DNA from: Macrotrachela quadricornifera
Lineage: Eukaryota > Rotifera > Eurotatoria > Philodinida > Philodinidae
DNA: 64,000 nucleotides
NCBI GenBank assembly: GCA_022393335.1
Contig: JAJEKB010020935.1
Span: forward strand, 812,408-876,407
Direction: 5' to 3'
The notes under the pieces were generated by a model that did no database searches, was not told the DNA's origin, and saw nothing but the letters and a program-made list of their open reading frames with translations. Numbering within the stretch: the first letter of the stretch is position 1; each line of letters begins with the position of its first letter. This document shows positions 11,701 through 27,088 of the stretch, in pieces. Made by a program: the position numbers and the translations under genes.

Positions 11701-13235
11701 TTTTATTGAATTATTTAATAAGAATTATTATTTAACTATTGTTCAAGATAATTATAAACCATCAATAATAATTAATAAAACAATTTATTCATCCGATCGT
11801 TGTCAACATATAAATGAAATATTTAATGAAACTATAATTAAATATAATTTTCTTCATCGTATTAAATATTATCATATACTATGTCAAAATAATTCATTAA
11901 ATTTATCTTGTTTTTATGATGATATTCATTTATGTATATGTCAAAATTATGATCAACAACGTTTATCTAATTGTTTTAAATTTAATCATAATATGACATT
12001 TAATTGTTTAGAAGAAAATACTTGTGAAAATGGTGCACAATGTTTTCAAGATAATTTAAATTGTTCAAAAAGATCAATATGTATATGTCCTCAATGTTTT
12101 TATGGTATACATTGTCAATTTAGTACAAGTGGATTTAGTTTATCACTTGATGGTATATTAGGTTATCATATTCAACCATATGTTAATATAAAACATCAAT
12201 CATATATTATACATATAAGTATAATATTAACAATAATATTTATTCTTATAGGATTTATTAATAGTATACTTGCTTTAATTACATTTAAAAATAAAGTTAT
12301 ATGTGAAGTTGGTTGTGGTATTTATTTATTAAGTTCTTCAATTACTAGTTTATTAACAATGATTTTATTTGGATTAAAATTTTTAATAGTTTTACTTACA
12401 CAAATGTCTATTATAATGAATAGATCATTTTTATTATTTGAATGTTATTCAATTGATTTTTTTCTTCAAATTTTTTTTAATATAAATCAATGGTTAAATG
12501 CATGTGTAGCTATTGAACGTGCATATACTGCAATAAAAGGTACAAAATTTAATAAAAAAAAAAGTAAAAAAGCAGCAAAATTTATAATTATAATTATTAT
12601 ATTTATAAATATTGGTACAAATATTCATGATCCTATTAATCGACGTTTAATTAATGAAGAAAATAATAATGATGATGAAAAACGAATATGGTGTATTGTT
12701 ACTTATTCATCTAATTTACAAATATATAATTCTATTATACAAACATTTCATTTTTGTGCACCATTTATAATTAATCTTATTGCAGCTATTATACTTATAG
12801 CAAAAAAATCTCATCAACAATTAAATCTTCAAACTCATGGACGTTATGAAAGATTTTTAAGAGAACAATTTTTACAACATAAACATTTATTTATTGCTCC
12901 AATTATATTAGTTATACTTGCATTACCTCGTATAATTATTGTATTTATATCAAAATGTATGAAATCATCTGATGATGTATGGTTATATCTTATTGGATAT
13001 TTTATTTCATTTATTCCATCTATACTTACTTTTATTGTATTTATATTACCATCAAAATATTATAAAAAAGAATTTTATAATTCTATTAATCGATATCGAA
13101 CTAATATAGAAAGAAATTTTCTTCCTATATTACCAAGGTAAACACAATATTTTTGTCTTTATAAACATGCATTAATAGTTAGATTTCTTTTTTAGATTAT
13201 CAATTCGACGATCGAATCAAATTCATCCAATGTAA
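8774..13235 (+). CDS. LDLa/EGF-ectodomain seven-helix receptor
   Basis: The main exon is 8774-13137. A 58-bp GT-AG intron (13138-13195) and a short last exon (13196-13235) replace the stop that read-through would use, giving about 1468 residues. The N-terminus is hydrophobic and signal-like (residues 5-22). Two LDL-receptor class A modules follow (about 184-216 and 223-257, with the CLDGSDE calcium box in the second), and weaker ones near 459-493 and 575-620. EGF-like modules with CxCPxxFxGxxC endings lie near 642-682, 798-836, 876-918 and 1083-1117. Residues about 1140-1425 form seven membrane segments of rhodopsin type, with an ERAYT box in place of DRY after helix 3 and an FxLPSKYY-like end of helix 7. 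Asn runs (about 73-81 and 878-884) come from AAT repeats. It is probably a cell-surface receptor for a large or matrix ligand. The ligand is unknown. Confidence 0.88.
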
Positions 13236-13735
13236 ATATAAATTTACAATTAAATTTGAAACTGTCTTTTTCAATGTTATTTTCTTTTTTTCTTGTCATA
13301 TATTACTTATTAAAATACGCTTATTTTATATCATTATTCTAGCTTATTACATTTGCTAAAGTTCAAATTCGTTTTTGAAATAAAACTGAAAGGAAATTCT
13401 TGCTAAATATTTATTTTATTCTAATGGAAAATAAATTGATACAAAGTCAAGAATTCTGTCATGCTAGCCATATAGATTTTTTCTTATTTTTTTTTTGAAT
13501 TTATCTATCAAATGCAAATACAATATACAGAAATACACTTTTTTTTTGAACGTAATTTTTTCAATCAATGAGTAAAAGAGAGAAGAACTTTTCTCGATTC
13601 AAAAATTCGCATTATATAAACCTAAAACATTGATTCAGTCAGAAAAACTATTTAATAGCAATTCTAATCAAGATAAACTAATTGAAAACGTAGGCACACA
13701 GTTCATACTAAAAAATTCAACAAAATCAAAAAATC
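13236..13735. other. Intergenic, 3' flank of receptor gene
   Basis: AT-rich sequence with T-runs. The start of the decayed retroelement frame lies near its right edge. Nothing else could be supported. Confidence 0.4.
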
Positions 13736-14325
13736 TAAGACCAAAGCATCATCAAACAATAATAATCAAATGCAACAATATGTTGCTGAATATATACATT
13801 CTCAAGAAGTTTACTATTATCTTTATTAATCACAATATAATCAAAATAGACCACAAGCATTATTAATATCAGAAATAAATTACTCAATTCCTACTTTAAT
13901 GAACGGCATGTTAATGAAAGAAAGAAAAAAACTTTCCTTACCACGTAAGTCGTATTCCTTATGAATGGAATATTGATATTATTCATCCTTTACTTAATCA
14001 TATATGTTGCATTTTTAGAGATAATCGACCAACTACACGAATTCGAATTAATTTTCATTTTTTAAGATGACATACAATCTATCATTCAACTCAGCTATAT
14101 TTATCTTGACTGCATTCGATATCCAGAAACACCTTGTAAACCATTTATTCGAATTGATTGTTGCTATAAATGCTAACAATACGAACATATATTTCATAAT
14201 TGTACAAATGTGGTGAAACTCATCCTCATAATTCTAATTGTTCTAATTCCATCAAATGTGCCGATTGTGCACGTTTACACATAGAAAAGTCACCGAATAC
14301 TCAGTGAAAATTTCTTACTAAAAAC
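13736..14325 (+). pseudogene. Decayed retroelement ORF1 (Gag-like, zinc knuckles)
   Basis: Several plus-strand frames joined across shifts give a retrotransposon ORF1-like order. A Gln/Asn-rich start (MQQYVAEYIHSQEVYYYLY) is followed by a middle piece (RIPYEWNIDIIHPLLNHIC, then RDNRPTTRIRINFHFL). The last piece is cysteine-rich: CCYKC, then HNC, CGETHPHNSNC and KCADC. The last part has the spacing of tandem CCHC zinc knuckles found in Gag/ORF1 proteins of non-LTR elements, which bind element RNA. Several in-frame stops and at least two frameshifts mark it as dead. No reverse transcriptase follows directly. Confidence 0.55.
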
Positions 14326-14492
14326 AACAACACCGACAGGTCACAAGAATAATCAATCAATCGCCGACTGGAATTTCACTTTCACTTTCAGTCTGATTAT
14401 ATTCTAATGTCCTACAAACAACATCGATACATATCAATGCCCATTCAGAAAAAAGAAGGCAGGCGAGTATCTTTCAAATAACTTTTGATAGA

Positions 14493-14949
14493 AGTAAGAT
14501 AGAGAGCTACAGTTTTCGCCATCAGAAAGAAGAGATGAAAACATATAGAACCATATATTATAGGATAAATTGACATAGTTTTTTCAAGGACTTGAAGCGA
14601 TATTTTTAGAAACCAATATATTTCGTAAGATGACTACAGTGATTTTTCAATAATACCGTGCGTATTTTAATTGCCATCAAAAGATCTACAAATTATACGG
14701 AAAACTAAGATGTTTAGATATATTCGCTCACAACTTGCAAGTATTCCAGTGGAAATTTTCAGCAGATTTTTCTATTAATTTCGGTGAAAAAGACCACTTT
14801 TTTGGCATTTTTTTCATATAATAGGAGCTCAAATTTTCGACAATTTTTAAAAGTTGATTTAGAAAACTTTCTGAAAAAGTCTATATTATACAGTTCGATG
14901 CGTCTTCATCTTCTCTTTCCAATGGTAAAAATTGCAGCTCTCTATCTTG
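14493..14949. mobile_element. MITE-like element with about 48-bp inverted arms
   Basis: The left arm (14493-14542, containing AAGATAGAGAGCTACAGTTTT) and right arm (14902-14949, containing TGCAGCTCTCTATCTT) are imperfect reverse complements. The interior of about 360 bp is non-coding. This layout is that of a short non-autonomous DNA element or its inverted-repeat core. Target duplications were not identified. Confidence 0.5.
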
Positions 14950-15400
14950 CAGCAAACTGATACAACTCAAATAAAAAAAAGAACTATCAATAGCAGTTAA
15001 TTTTCTATTTAATCATTTTCGTTTATTTCGTTTTATTGTTCTGTTGTATATGTATCATAATGCGTTAGAAGCCTCTTACGTTTGGTATGTCACTAATTAT
15101 ATCTATTTCGTTCGTTCTGTCGTTTATTTTTACGTACATGCTTATTCATATCACGATTTGCAACAGAATGAAAATGAAGGTATATCGGCTATTACGTCGT
15201 TCGACCCATCACTAGATTCGTCATCGCTGTCTCTACACACTGCTATACTAAGCTTATTGTTCTCTCTCTGCTTGTTATCATCAATTCGTCTTTCAATTCT
15301 TTCGTAAGCGTTTGAAAAAAATACTAAAATAAAAGAAATTACAGGCGTCACGGAATAAATGCGCAAAATCTAAAAGAAAGGAAAGAAACATTTGATATAA

Positions 15401-15426
15401 GTGAATCATACTATAGTATGATTCAC
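15401..15426. repeat. Perfect 26-bp palindrome next to assembly gap
   Basis: The sequence from GTGAATCATACTA to its exact reverse complement is uninterrupted, a 13-bp arm with no spacer. It lies 48 bp before the run of Ns. Confidence 0.9.
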
Positions 15427-15474
15427 GTATACCAATAGTAAAAAAAATTATTTTTGCCTTGATAAAAAGGGTGC

Positions 15475-15874
15475 NNNNNNNNNNNNNNNNNNNNNNNNNN
15501 NNNNNNNNNNNNNNNNNNNNNNNNNNNNNNNNNNNNNNNNNNNNNNNNNNNNNNNNNNNNNNNNNNNNNNNNNNNNNNNNNNNNNNNNNNNNNNNNNNNN
15601 NNNNNNNNNNNNNNNNNNNNNNNNNNNNNNNNNNNNNNNNNNNNNNNNNNNNNNNNNNNNNNNNNNNNNNNNNNNNNNNNNNNNNNNNNNNNNNNNNNNN
15701 NNNNNNNNNNNNNNNNNNNNNNNNNNNNNNNNNNNNNNNNNNNNNNNNNNNNNNNNNNNNNNNNNNNNNNNNNNNNNNNNNNNNNNNNNNNNNNNNNNNN
15801 NNNNNNNNNNNNNNNNNNNNNNNNNNNNNNNNNNNNNNNNNNNNNNNNNNNNNNNNNNNNNNNNNNNNNNNNNN
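15475..15874. other. Assembly gap (400 N)
   Basis: Exactly 400 unknown bases. Any reading frame drawn across them is meaningless. The sequence on each side is AT-rich and shows no gene entering the gap. Confidence 0.99.
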
Positions 15875-18260
15875 TAAAATTCATTACGGTTGCTATTTAA
15901 AATTATAGCGTTACCCCCCTGAAATAATATTATTTGCAACCCTGTAAATGTCAATAATGAAATAATTATCTTTATTATTTTATTTTATTTATTTGTTTGC
16001 ATGAATAATTAAGATGATTAATTTATAATAAAAAAAAAAGAACAATTATTCAGGAAGAGAAAAAATAGTTTTAATATGTAACATGACCTTCTTCAACAGA
16101 CCGTAATTTTTAACCTTACATGAAAAAGAAATCTATATTTCTCAGAGAACTATTGCCAAACTATGTCAAAAGCAAACAAAAATTGACACATATGATTTTC
16201 TTAAAGAAATATAAAGAGCATAATGTTATATCTAAAGATGTATATATTAAAAGTATAATGGGCCTAAATAAAAATCGTCTCCTATTAAATAAAATAATAG
16301 AAAAAGTTCGTGATCACTTATTAGATAAAGGTTTAAACAAAAAAGATTAGTAACAAATGAATTAAATACACAATTAAAAATTCTTAAATTATATTTTAAC
16401 GATTGTCAACCTACACGAAATTATAATGAAGGTACAAATTAGAATAGATAAATATAAAAAAGAATAGAGAACCAAAAATAAATTATATAAATTAATCTAT
16501 AGTCTTAACAGAATAAACATTGATTGTAATAAAAGTACCATTTATCACTATGGCTTTTATTATCTGTTGAGATGTTTTAAAGTGAACGGTAAGAAATAGC
16601 TTACAGTTACTCGTCAGTGTCTCAACGGACTATCACTACAAAGTGCTGGAATTTGTGTATGATTTTATATAGGGATTCATTTTCTCAGATACAGCAGAAA
16701 TTTAATTATGTTTTGATTTGATACGTCCTCACTGGACGTTTGTTAAATAATAAATATATTGCCTTTCTTCGTGAAATATTTGATGAAAAAAACGGCTAGC
16801 TTCTTAATAATTCTTTCATAGTCATGGCAATACTATACAAAATTCACTATTTGAAGTAAAAATAAATATACGTAGTTCAAGTTTTCATTTTATCAACATT
16901 TAAATTTTGACAGAATATCACGAGCTTGAAGTGCATTCTTTTGATGAGTAATTCTTTATATTAGTCTTTATAATCTAGTTCGTTTTTCAAAGTAATGTTT
17001 TTCTTTAGTTCAATTCATTGATAGAATGTATTATACAAATACTATGTGTTTGACTTTCCGACTTTATCTCTTTTGTTCTTATAATATAATTAAGGTAAAT
17101 TTTATGAATAGTACAAGAAAATTGAATAATTCGGAATACAACCCTTAATTTGCAAATAAAAGTTCTAATGTATCTGAATACATACGATACTTTACTGCTT
17201 AAACATAGTGTGAAAAATTTGAAAGTTTCACATTGAAAATCGGATAGAATCTTTGTTACATTTTCGATTATAAATATATGTTACATTATTTCAAGCAAAT
17301 ACTAGTAACTTTTTCATATATTTTGATAGATATATCTTCTTTTCAAAAATTTCGAGAAAATATCTCCGAGTCGATCAGCAATTTATTCTATAAAGTATAT
17401 TGATTTTAAATATTCGAAATAGAGGTCAACTGATACGAATGACATTTAGCAAAGTATATATTATGACTAAGTAGTGGCGTTCTGAATAACCTTTATGAAC
17501 TTGATAAAATGTATTTATTTTGGTACTAACATATTAGAAGTAATAATCATAGATAGATTCTGATAAACATTTGTTCATTTTCGACTCAGCTTGTAAAATT
17601 GATCAAGTGAGTTAGATAGCTAGACGATTAGTTAACAAAAAAAAAGATCTAGGTAGGTTGAAAGGATACGAGCAAATAGAATGATTAAGCAGATCATTTT
17701 CTTGCAAAAATAAAACGTCTGTCTTATGAAAATCTTCATCTCTATTCAATAGAAAATTAATTAACTCATTAAAATATGTATTTCAGTTTCATATTAAAAG
17801 TCACATAACCAAATAATAATTTTCTTCATAGTAAGAATAACATGCTCGATGTTATTGTATGAAATTTGTTAATAGAATAAAAAGTTTGCAAAGATAACTT
17901 GGTGGATACTAACAAGCACGTGAAAGAAGATAAGAATTGACAGTGAACAAAATTTTTTGCATGTAGATAACGTGTCATTTATTCTATGCAAGCATCAACC
18001 GGTAAAATGTAGTATACACTTATCTTTTGCCACAATAAGTCTGATAAAGTAGTTCTCAAATATCGGTGTATGATAACCTAAGAATACATACTATTAAATT
18101 CAATCCGACAAAAGTTTAAAAATTTCTAATAGTGTCGATTAATTCTTTCCATATAACATAATAAATCAATTAGCATTATGGCACAGATCTCATATATCAC
18201 AAATTTTCTTTTTTTTCGAGATTTAGCAATGAAAAAGATAAACATTTGTATCTATTTTAG
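15875..18260. other. Intergenic, one unrecognised lysine-rich frame
   Basis: A frame at 16120-16350 encodes 76 lysine-rich, helix-prone residues (MKKKSIFLRELLPNYVKSKQ at its start). Similar residues continue in another frame to about 16440 (LLTNELNTQLKILKLYF). This looks like a decayed coding fragment, but I do not recognise it. The rest is AT-rich with no supported feature. A pyrimidine tract ending in TTTTAG abuts the ALDH start codon. Confidence 0.35.
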
Positions 18261-20517
<2,257 letters not shown>

Positions 20518-21772
20518 TACATTTTTAGTAGTTTTTTTTGTTGATATTTTCAAAAAAATTTATTAGATATCTTATCTCTTTCTATGAAATAAATAATCTT
20601 AGAGCAATGTTTAAGATTATATGCTTACCTAGTGAGATGTATCACGGGAAAGGAAGAGATTGCAGAAAGTAATATTATCTGAAAATCTATACGACAAACT
20701 GAATAAAAAGTAAATATATTGTGCAATTGGTTTGTATACAATCCGCAAGTTAATGTGACTTACTATAACTTTTATATCTCATTATTAATTCTTAAACACG
20801 CTAAGAAATCAATTACTATCGTCTATCAAATTTGATTTGATAACTATTTAACTGTTTTCCCATTCAATAAAAGATTATGTGAATTTATTTTTACCTTATC
20901 TTCACTTTCACGATAGTATTAGAATATTACTATGCAAAAAAACATGTGATTGTGCAATGAAATGATTTTGGTGTTTTTGCACATTAATCCTCTTATGACA
21001 TTTGATTTAAGCATTTATTTGCTTAACAAATCTGGATTTAAGTCTTTTTAATAAATTTATCGGTATATATTCTGCCCATTCATAAACATAAAGAAGAAAT
21101 AGAGGCAAAATACTGTAGTCAATACACAGAAAATTTCCATCGAACATCTTTGTTCGTTTTTATTTGCAGATCAAACATTAATAAACATGATTATATTATC
21201 TTTGTCTTCACTTACATTCTTCACGATTATACTAATGAGTATTGTTACGAGGTACACGATAGCTTCAGGTTTGTAAACGATTATATTTCACTTGAATTTG
21301 AATATATAATAAGAAATCACATGATGATTGATTTTTACCTATCTATCTAGTTCATACTCTGAAATGTAGTTTGATTATAACGAATATTTTATCGTCAAAA
21401 GGATTGTTAGATGAAAACAATTGGTTTGTCATCGCTGTAATTAAGATAGATAGACAGAATTGAAAGAGAATATAAAGTTTAAAGAGAACAAAAACATTGA
21501 GATAAGACTAATTGAAGATCTTCACTTACAGATTCTTCGTTGTACAAACAGAAAATTAATAGCATCTTAATACAATTTAGAGTTGATGAACATAAATTCG
21601 CTACCTTATTATGATCACTTATTTTGTTTGACTTTTTAATAATATCTAATATTATCTGAGCAGCAATTAAAATCAAGAAAAGTGCTCAAAGTTCAAATAA
21701 TGACTAGCTTCCATAAGAACAAGGATTCAATAAACTCTTCAGCATGAATTGTATACCTATTCTTTTTTTTAG
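20518..21772. other. Intergenic region 5' of the small conserved gene
   Basis: AT-rich. A possible first exon for the next gene should lie here, ending with one base of a codon before GT, but I could not identify it. A polypyrimidine tract (CTATTCTTTTTTTTAG) ends at 21772. Confidence 0.4.
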
Positions 21773-22212
21773 ATAAGCCTGATTGGAGTGGAATTTGGCG
21801 TGGTATGATGACTGTCTATCCGATGGAAGTCGGGCCTACTAATCTAGAAGTAACATTAGAACTAGGCCCTTTTCCTACCGTCGACAACAACTGTACACTC
21901 TGGCATGGTACTTATAGGCAGGAGGGCAAAGTTCAAGTCATAAAGGATTATCGTCTATGCCGAAGAAATAGCGACGAAGATTTGTTTACTGATGAGCGTA
22001 ACGGCATCATACTTGATACACAATGGATCGGTGGTGCACTTGTTACACCATATAAGGCTGATAATGTATTTTATATTGCTATTACGAGAATGCGTGGAGA
22101 TATTCTTGAAGATGAAATATTGACAGTTGATGACAATGATATTAGCAAAGGTGTGCAGTCATTGCGTACACGTGCTATTTATCGTACGGAAATGAAACGT
22201 GTAAAAGCATAG
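21773..22212 (+). CDS. Unrecognised small protein, calycin-like pattern
   Basis: The clear frame runs 21805-22212 (135 residues from the first ATG). The same frame is open back to a splice acceptor at 21771-21772 and reads PDWSGIWRG before that ATG, so the protein probably starts in an upstream exon not found. Alternatively the acceptor is used by a spliced leader and translation starts at 21805. The G-x-W near the start is followed by alternating strand-like segments: LEVTLELGPFP, CTLWHGTYRQEG, VQVIKDYRL, LDTQWIGGALVTPYK, FYIAITRMRGD. This pattern suggests a small beta-barrel such as the lipocalin/fatty-acid-binding group, but I cannot name a family. Base composition is visibly more GC-rich than neighbouring genes, and codons such as GGC, GTC and GGG are used. 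That is compatible with a recent foreign origin or with different constraint. No membrane segment is seen. Confidence 0.6.
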
Positions 22213-24019
22213 ACTTCGATTATTGAAATAATCAAACTAATAGATTTTGATTATCTTTTCTATGATTTTTCAGTTATGGTATTAGTTAGATTATTATTTG
22301 TTATTCTGCTTTCATCAACTTCGGTGTGAGAATGATACTTTTATGAATTGAATAAAAAGAAAATCGTCATAATTAATTTGATTGGTTGAGTTGTGCTAGT
22401 GTCCATGTCAAAAAGATTCGAGGTTTAAATATATGTATTTATAATTAGCAAAAATCTACTATGCTCGTGTTGTAGCTGTACTCAATAACGGAATAATGAT
22501 TCAAATGTATTGTTATTGTAGTTTATTTAGCACTTAAAATAAACTTTTCTCCATGAATACAAAGTAACAAATCACATTTTTTTTTTATTGCGATACACAA
22601 ATAGACGTACATGTAATTCTTCTATTTTTAATTGATTACTTAGAAGAACACGTATATTGGCAATAAAATATATTTGGTACAGTTTTTTCCTTAATTAAGA
22701 CGTCAAATATTCAAAAAAATTTCATGTGCAATCAAACAAATATTAGTATTGTTTTGTTTACACGTGTGTATTGATATAAAAATACAAGTCTAAAAGTAAA
22801 ATTTATGCGTTGTATTTTAAATAATCCAGCTATTTCTATCTAATACCTGAATATTCTCCATATACAGTAGTGAACAATAGTCTCGATCCTAGACGAAAAT
22901 TATCTAAATAAAAGTTGTTTGCTTTGGTAATTGTACTGAAGCAAGAGCTTGGACAATCCTGATCGCATGCAAAAGCTCAAGTCCTGTTATTTTACTGGAA
23001 CCGACATATTAGGTGAACATCAAAGATTTTTTTTCTTTATATTATTCGACATAATTTTGGAATAGTTGAAGAAAATACTGTTATTATTCAATTTGCTGAA
23101 ACAAAGATAAGATATCGAAATGCTAGTGAAAATTTGGTTTTTTGATTTGACGTTCTCATCTTGTTCAACATCATCTAAAACCTTTAAAACCAAATTACCT
23201 ATTTACATATTATAATTCAATGTTCTGATCGAGAGTTGTTTCTCAAATATTGTGTAAGATTGATCATTTTTTGACTAAAATATGTGTCAACTATCTTCAG
23301 TATATCAGCTGCCAATCAGTCATTCTATGAGTCCTCAGATCAAATTTCGCATATGTTGTACAATTTTTTCTCCTCTACAAAATAGTTCAAAAAAAGTTTG
23401 AGTTTTCGCCGGAAAGTGGCTCACAATATTGACTAATCTGGCAGCAGTTACATGATAAAACTACTATGAGCAACCTTTTTCAAAAAAAAAACAAAAATTT
23501 CAGTATATTATGAACTGACCAGTGCACTTTCTATATAAGTACGGCATATTTCAATGAATATAGGATCAATATAAACTAATGAATTGATACTTGTTTTTTT
23601 TATATTCCCTCGACTGAAGAAAAAGTGATTCAGAAAAAGAGTAAAATGCGTTTGTTTGTGCCAGGTGAAAAAAAACACGTTCTTAGAGGAACCAACAAGA
23701 AATCTTAACTTTGAAAAAATCAAATCTTAACGTTTCGGGAAAATTAATAAATGAAAACTAAGTTGGCTTACCAAATAATTAAAAGTAAACAATATGAACC
23801 GTCTCCAGTAAAACTCCACCAAAGACAATTGACTATAAGGAATTGAAATCTGGAGTTAGTTTTTCAATATTGATAGATATTAAATAATGATAAATTAGTA
23901 AATCATCGTTTCTAATAAAACTTGGCTGATCGTTATCAAGCACGGAAAATTTGAATTCGAAATCAGTAAAACTGTTTGCGATCTATTTTTTAACTTTCTT
24001 TGATGAACTACTTGTTGTT
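22213..24019. other. Intergenic, nothing recognised
   Basis: AT-rich sequence. Only short frames without family resemblance were seen on either strand. Confidence 0.4.
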
Positions 24020-24023
24020 TTAA

Positions 24024-24614
24024 CCCTTTCACCACGATTCGATTTCCATAGAAAGTAACATCTCTAAATTCGTTTTAATACAAAACAAAATATACCACAA
24101 GATGCAGCATGAAACGCTGCACAATCTACATCGTAAAGCTTATTTCGATTGTATACCTTTTGTATGCAAAAAAAAGCAAAACTGTGTCGCACCAATTGTT
24201 GAGGTTACAAAAATTGATCGCACAGAATTTTTCTTTTTTTGAAAAGAAAAGGTATACAATCGTAATAAGCTTTACGATGTAGGTTGTAGAGCGCTTCACG
24301 CTGCATCTTGTAGTATATTTTATTTTTCCTTACGAAACCATATTCCATGATAAAAAGATCAAATAGGAAACATGAAATTTCACATTCGTGTGGAAAAAAA
24401 TGATGTTTTCCTAACGTAGAAAACAAGTCAGACAGAGTTTTATATTCTTTCAAAACAAAAGTTAGACAATTAAAATAAGCTTTACTATGAGGATTATAGA
24501 GCTTTTCACGCTGCGTCTTATGGTTTACCAGGCTTTCTTAATAAAACGTATTTCGAGATTAGAATATGAAATGCAAAGTGGGACCCACCGGTGGGTCCCA
24601 TCGTGGTGAAAGGG
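24024..24614. mobile_element. TTAA-flanked MITE, piggyBac type
   Basis: The element starts CCCTTTCACCACGAT and ends with the exact reverse complement ATCGTGGTGAAAGGG. TTAA flanks both sides (24020-24023 and 24615-24618). TTAA target duplication with CCC-starting ends is the hallmark of piggyBac-superfamily insertion. Inside are a 71-bp imperfect inverted repeat (arms 24091-24161 and 24247-24317) and a third diverged copy of the arm near 24470-24530. Next to the right end lies a 22-bp perfect palindrome (24579-24600, core CCCACCGGTGGG). There is no coding capacity, so it would need a transposase in trans. Confidence 0.8.
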
Positions 24615-24618
24615 TTAA

Positions 24619-27088
24619 GCTTGTCTCATGAATATTCAAGGATCGTAAATCTATGTTCGATACTGATTCTAATATAAAGTTTCTTTTGTTGATTATTATA
24701 TGTCGGATCTTTGAGTGAGATTCATACAAAAATATGTAAAAAACGAAGCAACTTTCTAAAGTTCTGTTGTTGAGCATCCATAGATATTATTCTATTTGTA
24801 TCAATTCTTAAATAGTTCCCCTTTTTTTAGTTTCTTCTTAACGAGCGTATTGACAAACACCCAGTAGCTTTTTGACATTAATTTATACAAGATGCATCCA
24901 TTAATTTCAAAGCTGAACTAATATTGGTCGATATAGTGGCATTAAATATGCAAACAGTTAGTCGTGAGCGGCCAACCAGAGGAAGGTCGACAAGCGATTA
25001 GATGTTGATTTAAAAGCATCATTGTAAGTACAATAAGTGAGATTTGAAGTACCTTAATAAATTCTCAAATGAATGGATTCTTGAAGAAAAATAATTCTTT
25101 ATTAGACATTTTATGTAACAGAGCATATCCAGTAAAGGAATTGTAAATACTAACATAGTACTATTTGCTTACTGTAGCGTAAGCAGAAATAGATATGTAG
25201 TTGTATCGTCCTAAAAGTTTAAGAAGCTGTTCGAAATTCTCTAGTTTGGAAAAAAATTTTTTTCATAGAATTGTGGTTTGGAGTGATCGCCACCTGATTA
25301 TGCTATTGAACTTGTTGGACAAACTGAAACATCTGAATCTCATCTAATTCCGTTTTCTTAAAAAAACAATCATATTGCGATAAATATTACACTAAAAAGA
25401 CATGAATGTTCCAATTCTACAATAAGCAAACAGTAAACTAAAACGATACATCTATTTGCTATCTAGATTAATCAAAATAATCTAGTTTTTAAATTCATAT
25501 TCACATCTAGTGTTAATTTATCTTCGTTAATAATTATCATCTTCGAAAAAATACTCTATATATTTTAATTATGAAACAAATTGAAATATGCAAAAAATGA
25601 TACGACATACTTCAGTTTTATATTAATCTTTATCCATTTATTCATTCTCAACATACTATTATTATTAAAAAAAATATATATAAGTAAAAATTTATTGAAA
25701 GTAGAAAAAATGACTGCTTAGCAAATGTTGAAAATTAATCAATAATTTAATATGTTTATATCGCCATAATGAAAAATCATATTATTAAGATATAAACTCA
25801 TGACAACAAGAAAAAAACAAATATTATTATTAATTATAGCTTTAGATATCGAATAACAGGATTTGTCTATATTTATAATTAAAAAATAATTCAATCAGTT
25901 TGTCAATAAATAAATTATTTTTTTTACTATTTATATTCCAACATTCGACAATATTATTCCAATCTTGACTAAATTTTAAGATTCATCTGCCATGAATTTC
26001 TGTTAAAAATGATGACATATCAGATATCATATATTTGACAATCAGAAAATTTATAAATAATTAAACTTATTATAAATCTAAAATTGTAAATATAATAGAT
26101 TTAAATATTATTATTGGAAGTCAATGAATTTACATAAAAGATTTTCGCTTATATTTAAAGATTTATATTCTATTTATTAATTTTTAGAATATATATTCTT
26201 ATAATAACTGTAAATGTACCCTATATATAAGTAGTTCATATTATTGCGTATTTTATTTTATCACATTTGACCCAATTCAGCTTTCTTAGAAAATTTTTTT
26301 CGAGGTGTTTATTTTCATGAACATTTAACTTCTATTAAATACATTTAATGACCTTTTCGTTCTCTTCTTTATGTCACTAGATAATGAGTCATTTTTTTCT
26401 GACGAACTGAATAATCGTTTGATATACTTTTTCGTTCCTGTTCATATTATACGAAACATGCGCAGATGGTACATTATATGTAATCTCTGACCTAAGAAAA
26501 AAAGACACAAAAAAGGGTTTTTCTGTACAGTTTTTTCTTAAAATATAATGTGATCCATTAGTGGGTCACATCGGGTTGAATATGTTAAAGTGGATTTTAT
26601 TTGATTCAACACTAATTAAGTATCTAAGATTCTATATAATATCAAAATTTTTCAAACAAAACAGAGTGATAACTTTATATAGACAACATTTTAATCGATG
26701 TTTTGTATGAATATAAATAAAACATATTATAATTAATGTTTGTTTTCAAAATAAAGAATAGATATATAAATGTAAATACGACCGAAATTTTCTTTTCATT
26801 CTCCTTGTATGACTAGTATAAATGTTTATAGAAGAACGAAAGAGAGATAAATATATATATATAAAATAAATACATAATTATACGAGTCATTCATCGTTTA
26901 CGATTAATATTATCACAAACATTTTTTTTATTTAACTATACTGGTTGCCATAGTCCTTTCAATACAATATATTCATAAAATTTTTGTATTTCAGAGACGA
27001 CTTTTTTTTTCCTATTAATATTTATATAATAATTCTTCATATAATCTAGTATATATATTTATATTTAGATTATTTTTAAATCTATACA
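24619..27088. other. Intergenic with a second, decayed MITE end
   Basis: AT-rich. At about 26555-26590 a GTGATCCATTAGTGGGTCAC hairpin is followed by ATCGGGTTGAA and GTTAA. This matches the layout of the right end of the 24-kb MITE with substitutions, so a diverged relative was probably here. Its left end was not found. A TTTAG acceptor-like site at about 27064-27068 lies 5' of the monooxygenase start. Confidence 0.45.

Noticed and set aside
15044..15307. Plus-strand frame of 87 residues with a Ser/Leu-rich end
   Set aside because: No motif, a hydrophobic low-complexity tail and no splice context; likely chance.
15423..15954. Open frames of about 150-170 codons on both strands
   Set aside because: They consist almost entirely of Ns from the assembly gap.
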